This document shows positions 36,718 through 44,806 of a stretch of DNA of 64,000 nt, piece after piece. Below the pieces are notes generated by a model. That model was not told the DNA's origin, did no database searches, and saw only the letters and a program-made list of their open reading frames with translations. The stretch is from an uncultured Alphaproteobacteria bacterium (GTDB lineage Bacteria > Pseudomonadota > Alphaproteobacteria > HIMB59 > GCA-002718135): NCBI GenBank assembly GCA_902615745.1, contig CACMQB010000007.1, forward strand, positions 1 through 64,000. Direction: 5' to 3'. Each line of letters begins with the position of its first letter. The stretch's first letter is position 1. Made by a program: the position numbers and the translations under genes.

Positions 36718-36731
36718 AATTTCTAGAAATT
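36718..36731. promoter_or_regulatory. Perfect 14-bp palindrome, candidate operator in the divergent transporter promoter region
   Basis: AATTTCTAGAAATT is an exact palindrome lying in the 201-bp region between the divergent solute-binding protein and permease genes. Its dyad symmetry and location suit a dimeric regulator. In DNA this AT-rich short palindromes arise by chance, so confidence is modest. Confidence 0.35.
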
Positions 36732-36816
36732 TAACAAAAAACAAACTTAAGTTAATATATAAAAACATATATAACGTTTTAATTCAACGTATAAATTATT
36801 AATTTTAGCTTACATG

Positions 36817-36860
36817 TTGACCTAATTTAGACAAAACTTTAAGAATTAAGATTGTATCTT
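36817..36860 (+). promoter_or_regulatory. Candidate promoter and dyad for the permease operon
   Basis: TTGACC at 36817-36822 resembles a -35 box; 17 bp downstream TAAGAA at 36840-36845 is a partial -10 match. Just after it AAGAT-TGT-ATCTT (36848-36860) is a small dyad that could be an operator or leader hairpin. A strong ribosome binding site AAGGAGG follows at 36862-36868. Confidence 0.4.
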
Positions 36861-36873
36861 TAAGGAGGGTAAT

Positions 36874-37872
36874 ATTAGTAGAATTCATCCAATATTTAGA
36901 ACAATTTTGTTAAGGCTTAGCCTTGGTCTTGTTACAGTTTTTGCATTTTCGGTAATAATATTTAGTACATTCTCTTTTTTACCGGGAGACTTTGCCACGG
37001 AAATATTAGGTCAAAGTGCAACAAAATCTGCAGTAAAAGCCCTAAGAGCAGAATTGGGTTTAGATAAACCTCCAGTAACAAGATATTTTGATTGGTTAGG
37101 AAATGTTTTTCAAGGAGATTTTGGTAGTTCTTTCTCTGGAAGATCTAAAGTTCAAGGGGATCAAGGTGATAGGTCTAGAGAAGTTGTTGGTTTAATTGTC
37201 CCCAGATTAAAGAATACATTATTTTTAACAGGGGTTGCCGCCATGTTGGCTATTCCTCTATCTTTAATCTTAGGTATCTCAGCAGCATTATACAGAAACT
37301 CCTATTATGATAGGTCAGCAACTGGAGTTAGCTTAGTAACCGTATCTTCACCAGAATTTTTTACAGCCTATATTTTTATTCTTTTACTAGCGACACTGTT
37401 TCCAGTTTTTCCAACTATTTCTAATGTGGATGAAGCTTCAACTTTGGCTGAAAGATTTTATAGGACTGCTCTTCCAGTTTTTACTTTGACATTAATTACC
37501 ATGGGTCACATGATGAGAATGACAAGGTCAGCGATAATAAATATCTTATCAAGTGAATATATTGAAATGGCAAAATTATCGGGAGCTTCTAGATACGAGG
37601 TAATTGTTAAACACGCACTTCCAAATGCTTGGGCACCTATTTCTCAAGTAATTGCAATAAACTTAGCTTATATGTTGATTGGCTCAGTTGTTGTTGAATA
37701 TGTTTTTAACTATCAAGGTATTGGTAGATTGATGGTCGGATCAGTCTATAATCGAGATTTACCCGTTGTTCAAGCTTGTGCATTAATTTTTGCATCAACA
37801 TATGTAATATTAAATTTAATTGCTGACTTGATCGGAATTATTTCTAATCCAAGGTTACTATATCCCAAATGA
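36874..37872 (+). CDS. ABC transporter permease, DppB/OppB type
   Basis: This 332-residue inner-membrane permease has six expected helices, a LPGDFATEILGQSAT segment after helix 1 and the cytoplasmic EAA-like loop IEMAKLSGASRYEVIVKHALPNA. The first conventional start is TTG at 36907, but the strong AAGGAGG ribosome binding site (36862-36868) points to an in-frame ATT at 36874. That start adds SRIHPIFRTIL, which resembles the N-terminal lead of many DppB-like proteins. I therefore annotate ATT as the probable, unusual start. It pairs with DppC-like and fused ATPase genes downstream. Confidence 0.85.
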   Translation: MSRIHPIFRTILLRLSLGLVTVFAFSVIIFSTFSFLPGDFATEILGQSATKSAVKALRAELGLDKPPVTRYFDWLGNVFQGDFGSSFSGRSKVQGDQGDRSREVVGLIVPRLKNTLFLTGVAAMLAIPLSLILGISAALYRNSYYDRSATGVSLVTVSSPEFFTAYIFILLLATLFPVFPTISNVDEASTLAERFYRTALPVFTLTLITMGHMMRMTRSAIINILSSEYIEMAKLSGASRYEVIVKHALPNAWAPISQVIAINLAYMLIGSVVVEYVFNYQGIGRLMVGSVYNRDLPVVQACALIFASTYVILNLIADLIGIISNPRLLYPK

Positions 37873-38789
37873 GCGAAAATTTATCTTATTCTGCAAAAAG
37901 TGAAGTTGCAAATTTAATTAAAAGAAGAACTAGATTAGAAAGATTAAAAATTGCCTTATCAAAAGCTCCAATCTCAGCTTGGTTTGGTATGATTGTACTA
38001 TTTATATATTTTTTTGCTGCAATATTTGCTCCCTTTATTGCTCCACATGGAGAAGCAGAAATATTCCCAGTAGCTTATGCTCCTTGGGGTGATGGTCATA
38101 TATTTGGTACTGATCAAATTGGAAGAGATATTTTTTCTCGCATTATCTATGCTGCAAGAAATACAATTGGTATTTGTTTATTGGCTACTTTTATTGCTTT
38201 AGGAATTGGAACAGTATTTGGAATTATAGCTGCTCTGGATAGAAGGTATTTAGATCAGCTATTAAGTAGAATAGTAGACACGCTTATGGCTATACCTGTA
38301 ATGATTTTTACTTTTATACTTTTATCAGTTTTTGGACCTACTAATTTTAATTTAATTGTCATTTTAGGAATTTTGGAGTCAACTAGATTTTTTAGAATAT
38401 CAAGATCAGTTGCTGTTGGTCAAGTTGTTCTAGAATATGTAGAGGTCGCGAGATTAAGAGGTGAAAATTTATCATATATTATTTTCAGAGAAATACTTCC
38501 TAATATAGCTTCACCTTTGATTATTGAGTTTGGTTTAAGGTTCATATTTATAATTTTTACAATATCTAGTTTAAGTTTTTTAGGAATTGGCATTCAACCC
38601 CCTTCAGCAGATTGGGCATCAATGGTGAGGGAAAATGCAATACTTATTCAATATGCGCAATATGATATAACAGCAGGTTTAACACCATTAATTCCAGCTG
38701 CTGCAATTGCTTTACTTTGTGTATCAATTAATTTTGTTGTTGATTGGTATCTTTACATTACTAGCGGATTAAAAGATGACGTTAAATAA
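37869..38789 (+). CDS. ABC transporter permease, DppC/OppC type
   Basis: This 306-residue second permease has an N-terminal OppC-type hydrophobic segment (ISAWFGMIVLFIYFFAAIFA) followed by HIFGTDQIGRDIFSRIIYAARNT in two parts, the conserved hallmark of the family (GTDQIGRDIFSRI). The EAA-like loop is VEVARLRGENLSYIIFREILPN. It overlaps the DppB-like gene by 4 bp (ATGA) and the ATPase gene by 14 bp, so expression is tightly coupled. Confidence 0.94.
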   Translation: MSENLSYSAKSEVANLIKRRTRLERLKIALSKAPISAWFGMIVLFIYFFAAIFAPFIAPHGEAEIFPVAYAPWGDGHIFGTDQIGRDIFSRIIYAARNTIGICLLATFIALGIGTVFGIIAALDRRYLDQLLSRIVDTLMAIPVMIFTFILLSVFGPTNFNLIVILGILESTRFFRISRSVAVGQVVLEYVEVARLRGENLSYIIFREILPNIASPLIIEFGLRFIFIIFTISSLSFLGIGIQPPSADWASMVRENAILIQYAQYDITAGLTPLIPAAAIALLCVSINFVVDWYLYITSGLKDDVK

Positions 38790-40389
38790 ATCAAAAGAAC
38801 TCCTTCTTGAAATGAAAAATATCCATATTGATGGATTTTCAGATGAGAGATGGCATAAAATTTTAAAAGGTGTAGATTTGACTTTACACAGAGGAGAAAT
38901 ACTAGGATTAATTGGAGAGAGTGGTGCCGGAAAATCTACTATGGGTAAAGCTGCAATGGGCTATACCCAACCAGGTTGTAAGATTATAAAGGGAGAAATT
39001 AATTTTAATGGCATAGACCTCGCTAAACTAACTGAATTTGAAAAGAGAAAAATTTGGGGAACTAAAATATCTTATGTTGCTCAATCAGCAGCAGCATCTT
39101 TTAATCCTGCTCATAGATTAATGGAGCAAACAATAAGTGCTGCTAATAGATTAAAGATAAATCCAACGGATGTATTAAAAAAAGATGCAGTTCAACTTTA
39201 TGAATCACTACAGCTTCCAGATGCGGAAAATATAGGAGATAGATACCCGCATCAAGTATCTGGAGGGCAACTACAAAGAATAATGACTGCAATGGCTATG
39301 TCCCCAAGACCAGAGTTAATTATATTTGATGAGCCAACAACAGCTTTAGATGTAACAACTCAAGTTGAAGTATTATCTGCTATGAGATCTATAGTAGATA
39401 AATTTAATACAGCAGCAATTTATATTACTCATGATTTAGCCGTAGTTGCGCAAATGGCTGATAGAATAAAAGTTTTGCGATACGGTGAAGAAGTTGAAGA
39501 AGCTGAAACAAGAGATATGCTATCAAACCCAAAAGAAGAATACACCAAATCTCTATGGTCGGTAAGATCACTGATCAAGCCTGAAGAAACAAATGAAGAT
39601 TATATGTTGTCTATTAAAAATATTGATGCAGCATATGGCTCATCAAAGGTCTTACACAATGTTTCTATAGATATTCCTAAAGGTAAAACAGTAGCTATAG
39701 TTGGTGAAAGTGGATCAGGAAAATCAACAACAGCAAGAGTAATTACAGGCTTACTTCCTCAATTAAAAGGAGAAATAATTTTTGATGGAAAAAAATTGTC
39801 TCCAAAACTTGAGCAAAGGTCAAAAGAAGAATTAAGAAGAATTCAAATAATTTTTCAAATGCCTGACACTGCAATGAACCCTCGTCAAACTGTTGATGAA
39901 ATTATAGGGAGGCCAATAGAATTTTATCAAGGTATAAAAGGGAAAGAAAGAGAAGCAAAAGTTATTGAATTATTAAAAATGATTGAGCTAGATGAAACTT
40001 TTTTAGATAGATTACCATCCGAATTATCTGGAGGTCAAAAACAGAGAATATGCATTGCAAGAGCTTTAGCGGCTAACCCAGATTTAATTATTTGTGATGA
40101 AGTGACATCAGCGCTAGATCAAATTGTTCAAGAAGGAATATTAAAATTACTGCAAAAATTACAAAAAGAGCTTGGTGTAACTTATATTTTTATTACTCAT
40201 GATATTGCAACAGTTAAAGCAATTTCAGATGAAATAGTTGTTATGTATCAAGGTGAGGTAGTGGAACAGGGTTTGAAAAGTAAAATTTTAAATCCACCAT
40301 ATCCTGATTATACAGAACTTTTATTGTCTTCAGTACCAGAAATGGATCCTGATTGGCTAACCAATCTTTTGAATAAAAGATCTTCCTAG
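38776..40389 (+). CDS. Fused duplicated ABC transporter ATPase, DppD-DppF type
   Basis: A single 537-residue polypeptide contains both nucleotide-binding domains of a peptide-type importer. Domain 1 has Walker A GESGAGKST (near residue 53), signature VSGGQLQR and Walker B LIIFDEPTTALD; domain 2 has GESGSGKST (near 315), LSGGQKQR and LIICDEVTSALD. Both keep the catalytic glutamate after Walker B, so both look active. Fusion of DppD and DppF is common in Proteobacteria. The C-terminus has the oligopeptide-type NPPYPDYTELL motif. Confidence 0.95.
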   Translation: MTLNKSKELLLEMKNIHIDGFSDERWHKILKGVDLTLHRGEILGLIGESGAGKSTMGKAAMGYTQPGCKIIKGEINFNGIDLAKLTEFEKRKIWGTKISYVAQSAAASFNPAHRLMEQTISAANRLKINPTDVLKKDAVQLYESLQLPDAENIGDRYPHQVSGGQLQRIMTAMAMSPRPELIIFDEPTTALDVTTQVEVLSAMRSIVDKFNTAAIYITHDLAVVAQMADRIKVLRYGEEVEEAETRDMLSNPKEEYTKSLWSVRSLIKPEETNEDYMLSIKNIDAAYGSSKVLHNVSIDIPKGKTVAIVGESGSGKSTTARVITGLLPQLKGEIIFDGKKLSPKLEQRSKEELRRIQIIFQMPDTAMNPRQTVDEIIGRPIEFYQGIKGKEREAKVIELLKMIELDETFLDRLPSELSGGQKQRICIARALAANPDLIICDEVTSALDQIVQEGILKLLQKLQKELGVTYIFITHDIATVKAISDEIVVMYQGEVVEQGLKSKILNPPYPDYTELLLSSVPEMDPDWLTNLLNKRSS

Positions 40390-40408
40390 TAAATCTATAT
40401 TTTAAATA

Positions 40409-40678
40409 ATGAATATATTTAAATTTTTACTTAATTTTTTTTCTAGCAAAGAAAATAGAATAGATAATCTAGAGGCAAAAAATATAATGATAATTGAGAA
40501 CAATTTTAATAAAGATAGTTTAACATTAGGTTCTATTTACAAAGTAAATCAAAATATAAAACTAAAAAATTTTAAAAATAAAATTCTTGAAGACAACTTA
40601 ACAATAGTAGTTACTGACAATAAAGGTAAAACTATTGGATATATTTCTAAAAAAGAGATAGATAATATCAATAAATGA
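40409..40678 (+). CDS. Hypothetical protein, 89 residues
   Basis: I do not recognise this protein. It begins MNIFKFLLNFFSSKEN, a short amphipathic or weakly hydrophobic helix, then a charged middle and a strand-rich end reading LTIVVTDNKGKTIGYISKKE. That end loosely resembles half of a CBS or HIRAN-like beta unit, a comparison too weak to name a family. The gene starts 19 bp after the transporter ATPase stop and its end overlaps the SDR start by 4 bp, so it is probably part of the same transcript and translated. Confidence 0.65.
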   Translation: MNIFKFLLNFFSSKENRIDNLEAKNIMIIENNFNKDSLTLGSIYKVNQNIKLKNFKNKILEDNLTIVVTDNKGKTIGYISKKEIDNINK

Positions 40679-41457
40679 AAATAAACTTGAGTAAAAAAAA
40701 TTATGTAATCTCTGCTGGCGCAGATGGTTTAGGTTTTGCAATAGCAAATAAAATAATCAATTCAGGTGGTAAAGTATATTTATCTGATATAAATAAATCA
40801 AAAATTGATAAAATAAATTCAAATAAAAAATATTATAATAAAATATTTGCTCAACATTTAGACTGCACTAATCCAAAAGACATTAAAGAATATTTTAATT
40901 CCCTAAAAAACTTAAAAAAAATTGATGGATTAATAAATAATATAGGCATTGCAGGACCTACAAAGTATCTCCAGAATATTTCTATTGATGAATGGGATAA
41001 CACAATTAAAACTAATCTAAGTTCACATTTTTATTATACTAAATTTGCAATTCCTCTTTTAAAAAAAACTAAAAGGGCATCAATAATTAATTTATCTTCA
41101 ACTGCTGGTTTATTTGGGTATGCACAACGTTCACCATATACATCAAGTAAATGGGCAATAATTGGATTAACTAAAACACTAGCTGTTGAGCTCGGAAAAT
41201 TTAAAATACGAGTAAATGCAATTTGTCCAGGTGCAGTGAATGGCGATAGAATGGACAGAGTAATAAATGCAAAAGCTAAATTAATTAAATCAACAAGCAA
41301 AAAAGTAAGAAAAGAATTAGAATCAATGGTTTCATTGAATACATTTGTAAACAAGGAAGATATTGCATCAATGGCTTTATTTTTATTGAGCGATGCCTCA
41401 GAAAATGTATCTGGTCAAATTATGACTGTTGATGGGAATACTGAAAGAATGAATTAG
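40675..41457 (+). CDS. Short-chain dehydrogenase/reductase
   Basis: This 260-residue SDR has the catalytic triad Ser141/142 (INLSSTAG), Tyr155 and Lys159 (SPYTSSKWAI), plus the NNIG strand and ICPGAVNGDRMD. The glycine-rich cofactor loop reads SAGADGLG instead of the usual TGxxxGIG; the last glycines are kept but the first is alanine and an Asp replaces the common Ser, so cofactor preference may differ. It overlaps the preceding small gene (ATGA) and the GMC oxidoreductase start by 1 bp, suggesting a joint alcohol/ketone step. Substrate unknown. Confidence 0.92.
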   Translation: MKINLSKKNYVISAGADGLGFAIANKIINSGGKVYLSDINKSKIDKINSNKKYYNKIFAQHLDCTNPKDIKEYFNSLKNLKKIDGLINNIGIAGPTKYLQNISIDEWDNTIKTNLSSHFYYTKFAIPLLKKTKRASIINLSSTAGLFGYAQRSPYTSSKWAIIGLTKTLAVELGKFKIRVNAICPGAVNGDRMDRVINAKAKLIKSTSKKVRKELESMVSLNTFVNKEDIASMALFLLSDASENVSGQIMTVDGNTERMN

Positions 41458-43058
41458 TGGATAACAACGCTGATTACATCATTGTTGGTGCAGGGTCAGC
41501 AGGTTGTGTTTTAGCTAACAGATTGTCTTCACAATCAAAGAATTCCGTAATTTTATTAGAAGCTGGCCCATCAAGTAAAACCTGGAAAGTTGATATGCCA
41601 AGTGCACTTTTATATGCAATGCATGACCCAAAATATAATTGGAAATATTATACGGAGCCTGAACCGTTTCTAAATAATAGATCTTTATATTGTCCAAGAG
41701 GTAAAATGATCGGGGGATGCTCTTCGCATAACGGAATGGTTTTCGCTAGAGGTCATAAAGAGGATTTTGATAGATGGTCTTCAAGTGGTTTAACTAATTG
41801 GTCATATGAAAAAGTTTTACCTTTTTTTAAAAAATTAGAAACTTGGTCTCATGATAGTAATATAAGAGGTAAAGAGGGGCCATTAAAAGTAAATAAATCA
41901 AACATAGATAAAAAATACCCTCTATTTAAAAAAGTTTTAGAAGCTGCACAAGAAGCTGGATATAAAATATTTAATGACTCTAACAGTATTGATAAGGAAG
42001 GTTTTGGAACTTTTGATGTAACAATAAACAAAGGTGTAAGACAAAGTGTTGCTAAGGCATATTTAGAGCCAATCCAAAATAGAAAAAATCTAAGAATAAT
42101 AAATAATATTGATGTTAAAAAAATTCTTTTTAAAAATAAAACTGCAATTGGCGTTGAAACGATTAAAAAAAATATAACCAATAGTTATTTAGCCAATAAA
42201 GAAGTTATACTTTGTGCTGGTTCAATTAATTCACCTAAAATTCTTCAATTATCCGGAATAGGTAATGAAACGTATCTTAAAAGCTTGGGAATAGAAGTAA
42301 TTAATAATTTAGTTGGGGTGGGAGAAAATTTACAAGATCATTTAGAGATGTATATTCAATATAAATCTAAAAAAAATGAAACATTACATTCTTTAGCAAC
42401 AAATTTTCTATATCAAGCAATAGAAGGATCAAAATGGTTTTTATTTAAAAAAGGTAGGTTAGCAAACTCACACTTAGAGTTAGGAGGTTTTGTTAAATCT
42501 GACAAATCATATAATCACCCAAACCTACAATTTCATTTTTTTCCCTACTTAGTTATTAATCATGGTTTAGAAAATCCTAATTTTGAAGCTTTTCAATTTC
42601 ATGTTTGTCCAAATAGACCAAAAAGTAGGGGGTTTGTTAAAATTAAAACAAATAACTATAAAGATGATCCTAAAATACAATTTAATTATCTTAAGCATGA
42701 AGACGATTTAAAACAAATGAGAGAAGGTGTAGGAATTGCTAAAAAAATTTTGTCTCAAAAAGCACTTAAAGAATATGTTGGCACAGAAATTAGGCCTGGG
42801 AAGAATGTATCTAATCAAAATGAATTAGATGAAGTTATTAAAAATACATCTGAATCTGCGTATCATCCGTCATGCACAAATAAAATGGGTGAGGACAAAA
42901 CTTCAGTTGTAGACCAAGACCTAAGGGTTCATGGAATTCAAAATTTAAGAGTTGTTGATGCTTCTGTAATGCCAGATATTGTTAGTGCTAATTTAAATGC
43001 AACAACTATTATGATTGCTGAAAAAGCTTACGACCAAATAAATAGTACCGTTAGTTAG
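41457..43058 (+). CDS. GMC family FAD-dependent oxidoreductase (choline dehydrogenase-like)
   Basis: This 533-residue GMC flavoprotein has the FAD motif YIIVGAGSAGCVLANRLS at the N-terminus and the signature segments PRGKMIGGCSSHNGM and ILCAGSINSPKILQLSGIG. The active-site pair is in SAYHPSCTNKMG and SANLNATTIM near the end. Family members oxidise choline and other primary alcohols. BetA-like specificity is possible, but no betaine aldehyde dehydrogenase is adjacent. The start is GTG at 41457, sharing a base with the SDR stop. It is the last gene of the + strand half of the island. Confidence 0.93.
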   Translation: MDNNADYIIVGAGSAGCVLANRLSSQSKNSVILLEAGPSSKTWKVDMPSALLYAMHDPKYNWKYYTEPEPFLNNRSLYCPRGKMIGGCSSHNGMVFARGHKEDFDRWSSSGLTNWSYEKVLPFFKKLETWSHDSNIRGKEGPLKVNKSNIDKKYPLFKKVLEAAQEAGYKIFNDSNSIDKEGFGTFDVTINKGVRQSVAKAYLEPIQNRKNLRIINNIDVKKILFKNKTAIGVETIKKNITNSYLANKEVILCAGSINSPKILQLSGIGNETYLKSLGIEVINNLVGVGENLQDHLEMYIQYKSKKNETLHSLATNFLYQAIEGSKWFLFKKGRLANSHLELGGFVKSDKSYNHPNLQFHFFPYLVINHGLENPNFEAFQFHVCPNRPKSRGFVKIKTNNYKDDPKIQFNYLKHEDDLKQMREGVGIAKKILSQKALKEYVGTEIRPGKNVSNQNELDEVIKNTSESAYHPSCTNKMGEDKTSVVDQDLRVHGIQNLRVVDASVMPDIVSANLNATTIMIAEKAYDQINSTVS

Positions 43059-43078
43059 ATAGATAAAATCCAATTTAA

Positions 43079-43258
43079 TTAGATCGTTTTTCTTCTAAGA
43101 GTCCAACCGTATCTTTCGCTGTAGTATGCTTCGATACCATCAGCAAGATTAAGGTCATAATTTGAGTCTATAGATCCTTCAAGAACCTTTTTCTCAATAG
43201 AACTCTGCTCTAGGCTTTCTTTTTGGTTATTAATATTTTCTGTTAATTTACTATTCAT
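43079..43258 (-). CDS. Small hypothetical protein, 59 residues
   Basis: An ATG-initiated - strand ORF encodes 59 residues with a Gln/Glu/Ser-rich N-terminal half (NNQKESLEQSSIEKKV) and a more ordered end, NYDLNLADGIEAYYSERYG followed by WTLRRKTI. It fills most of the only gap over 300 bp in the window and is divergent from a ScfR/RamB-type regulator gene. The 18 bp before its ATG are two tandem 9-bp TTTGTAAA-like repeats, matching the arrangement before the regulator, which supports it as a real gene. No Shine-Dalgarno is visible. Function unknown; it has no signal peptide or membrane segment. Confidence 0.6.
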   Translation of the reverse strand: MNSKLTENINNQKESLEQSSIEKKVLEGSIDSNYDLNLADGIEAYYSERYGWTLRRKTI

Positions 43259-43276
43259 ATTTACAGATTTTACAAA
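43259..43276 (-). promoter_or_regulatory. Tandem 9-bp operator-like repeat before the 59-residue ORF
   Basis: Read on the - strand, TTTGTAAAA (43276-43268) is followed directly by TCTGTAAAT (43267-43259) and then the ATG. The unit matches the exact tandem repeat before the divergent regulator gene, so both are likely sites for one protein. Confidence 0.6.
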
Positions 43277-43350
43277 TACATAATAAAATAAAAAAAAACT
43301 AGAGTTTTTCTTAGTTTTAATGTAAAGAAAATTACTTTGAATTTATTATT

Positions 43351-43368
43351 TTTGTAAATTTTGTAAAT
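43351..43368 (+). promoter_or_regulatory. Tandem 9-bp operator-like repeat overlapping the regulator start
   Basis: TTTGTAAAT occurs twice, back to back, and the second copy runs into the ATG at 43367. RamB/ScfR-type regulators are known to bind TTTGCAAA-like half-sites, so this is a candidate autoregulatory operator. The preceding 75 bp are AT-rich with an imperfect inverted repeat (AAAACTA / TAGTTTT) and nothing else I can name. Confidence 0.6.
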
Positions 43369-44806
43369 GAATATTGAATCTGACATAAATTTTGGCCCAA
43401 GGTTAAAAAAACAAAGGATAAGTAAAGGTTTTTCACAAGCTGAATTATCAAAAACTATTGGTATATCTGCTAGTTATTTAAATTTAATTGAAAGTGGAAA
43501 AAGAAAAATACCACTTTCCTTACTAATTAAAGCAGCTGATAAATTAGATTTATCAATTAAAGACTTCTCAACAGAATCTAGCAAACGACTTCTTTCAGAC
43601 GTAATGGATGTTTTAAGTAATGAAATTTTTGATGATTTAAAGATAACCAATCACGACACAAGTGACTTTATTGGTTCAAATCCTAACATAGCTAAAGCAT
43701 TACTGACAATAAATGATTCTTTTAAAAGTTTTAAAGAAGATATGCAAAATCGACTTGAAACGATGGATGTCAATGCAAATCAAATTGAAAAACCAACAAG
43801 ACTACCTGTAGAAATTGTTTCAGATATTCTTCAAGAAAATAAAAATTACTTCCATGATTTAGAAGTAAGTTCTGAAAATCTAAGAAAAGAAATAGGTCTT
43901 GAAACTGGACCTAACATTGGTTCTGGATCTAAATTATCACTTTATCTTAAAGAAAAACATGGAATTGAAGTTAAAATAGTAACCATAAACGAAGATGAAA
44001 AAATAGTTAAAAGATTTGATGAAAATTCAAAGATTTTTTATCTTTCTGAAATGTTAACGTATACATCAAGAAACTTTCATTTAGCATCACAAGTTGCTTA
44101 TTTAGAGGCTAATGATGTTATCAATAAAGTTATTAAAGATAATAACGTCGAATCAGAAGAAGTAGAACCTTTGCTTAAACTATCTTTACTAAATTATTAT
44201 GCTGCTGCTTTTATGATGCCTTATAACGATTTTTTAAAGAGTGCTAAATTACATAAATATGATGTAGAAATTTTGATGCATCATTATGCTTGTAGTTTTG
44301 AACAAGTTACACATAGATTAACAAATCTTCAAAGACCTGGAAACGAAGGAGTGCCATTTCATTTTTTAAAAACTGATATTGCTGGAAATGTCTCAAAGCG
44401 ATTTTCTTTATCTGGTATTCATATACCAAGACATGGAGGTTCTTGTCCTAGATGGAATGTTTATACTGCTTTTTTAAATCCTGGAAAAATTCATCCTCAA
44501 ATATCTAAAATGCCAGATGGACGAGTATATTTTTGTATCGCAAGAGCTTTTGAGAAAGGAATTGAAAAACATGGAATGCCTAAAAGCTTTGTTTCGATTG
44601 GTTTAGGTTGTGATATGAAATACGCTAAAGATCTAATTTATTCTGAAGGAATTGATCTAAATAATAAAAAATTACAAATGCCAATTGGAGTTTCTTGTAG
44701 GATATGTCCTAGAGTGGAATGTCAGCAAAGAGCTTTTCCTCCAATTGATAAAGAACTTAAATTAGATATTAAATATAGAGGGACATCACCATACGTTACA
44801 ATTTAG
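43367..44806 (+). CDS. XRE/HTH transcriptional regulator with IrrE-like and DUF2083 domains (ScfR/RamB/PrpR type)
   Basis: This 479-residue regulator has an N-terminal helix-turn-helix (FGPRLKKQRISKGFSQAEL, then ISASYLNLIESGKRKI), a central IrrE/DUF955-like region without an HExxH zinc motif and a C-terminal DUF2083 domain. The last domain has conserved cysteines in GGSCPRWN, VYFCIARA, GLGCDMK and SCRICPRVECQQR. Relatives sense short-chain acyl-CoA or related metabolites and control acetate, propionate or glyoxylate metabolism. It stands alone between the osmolyte island and the carnitine module and could control either, or itself. Its stop abuts that of the convergent MDR gene. Confidence 0.9.
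   Translation: MNIESDINFGPRLKKQRISKGFSQAELSKTIGISASYLNLIESGKRKIPLSLLIKAADKLDLSIKDFSTESSKRLLSDVMDVLSNEIFDDLKITNHDTSDFIGSNPNIAKALLTINDSFKSFKEDMQNRLETMDVNANQIEKPTRLPVEIVSDILQENKNYFHDLEVSSENLRKEIGLETGPNIGSGSKLSLYLKEKHGIEVKIVTINEDEKIVKRFDENSKIFYLSEMLTYTSRNFHLASQVAYLEANDVINKVIKDNNVESEEVEPLLKLSLLNYYAAAFMMPYNDFLKSAKLHKYDVEILMHHYACSFEQVTHRLTNLQRPGNEGVPFHFLKTDIAGNVSKRFSLSGIHIPRHGGSCPRWNVYTAFLNPGKIHPQISKMPDGRVYFCIARAFEKGIEKHGMPKSFVSIGLGCDMKYAKDLIYSEGIDLNNKKLQMPIGVSCRICPRVECQQRAFPPIDKELKLDIKYRGTSPYVTI

Noticed and set aside
43570..44340. IrrE-type metalloprotease activity in the XRE regulator
   Set aside because: No HExxH motif is visible in the IrrE-like region, so a ligand-sensing role is more likely.
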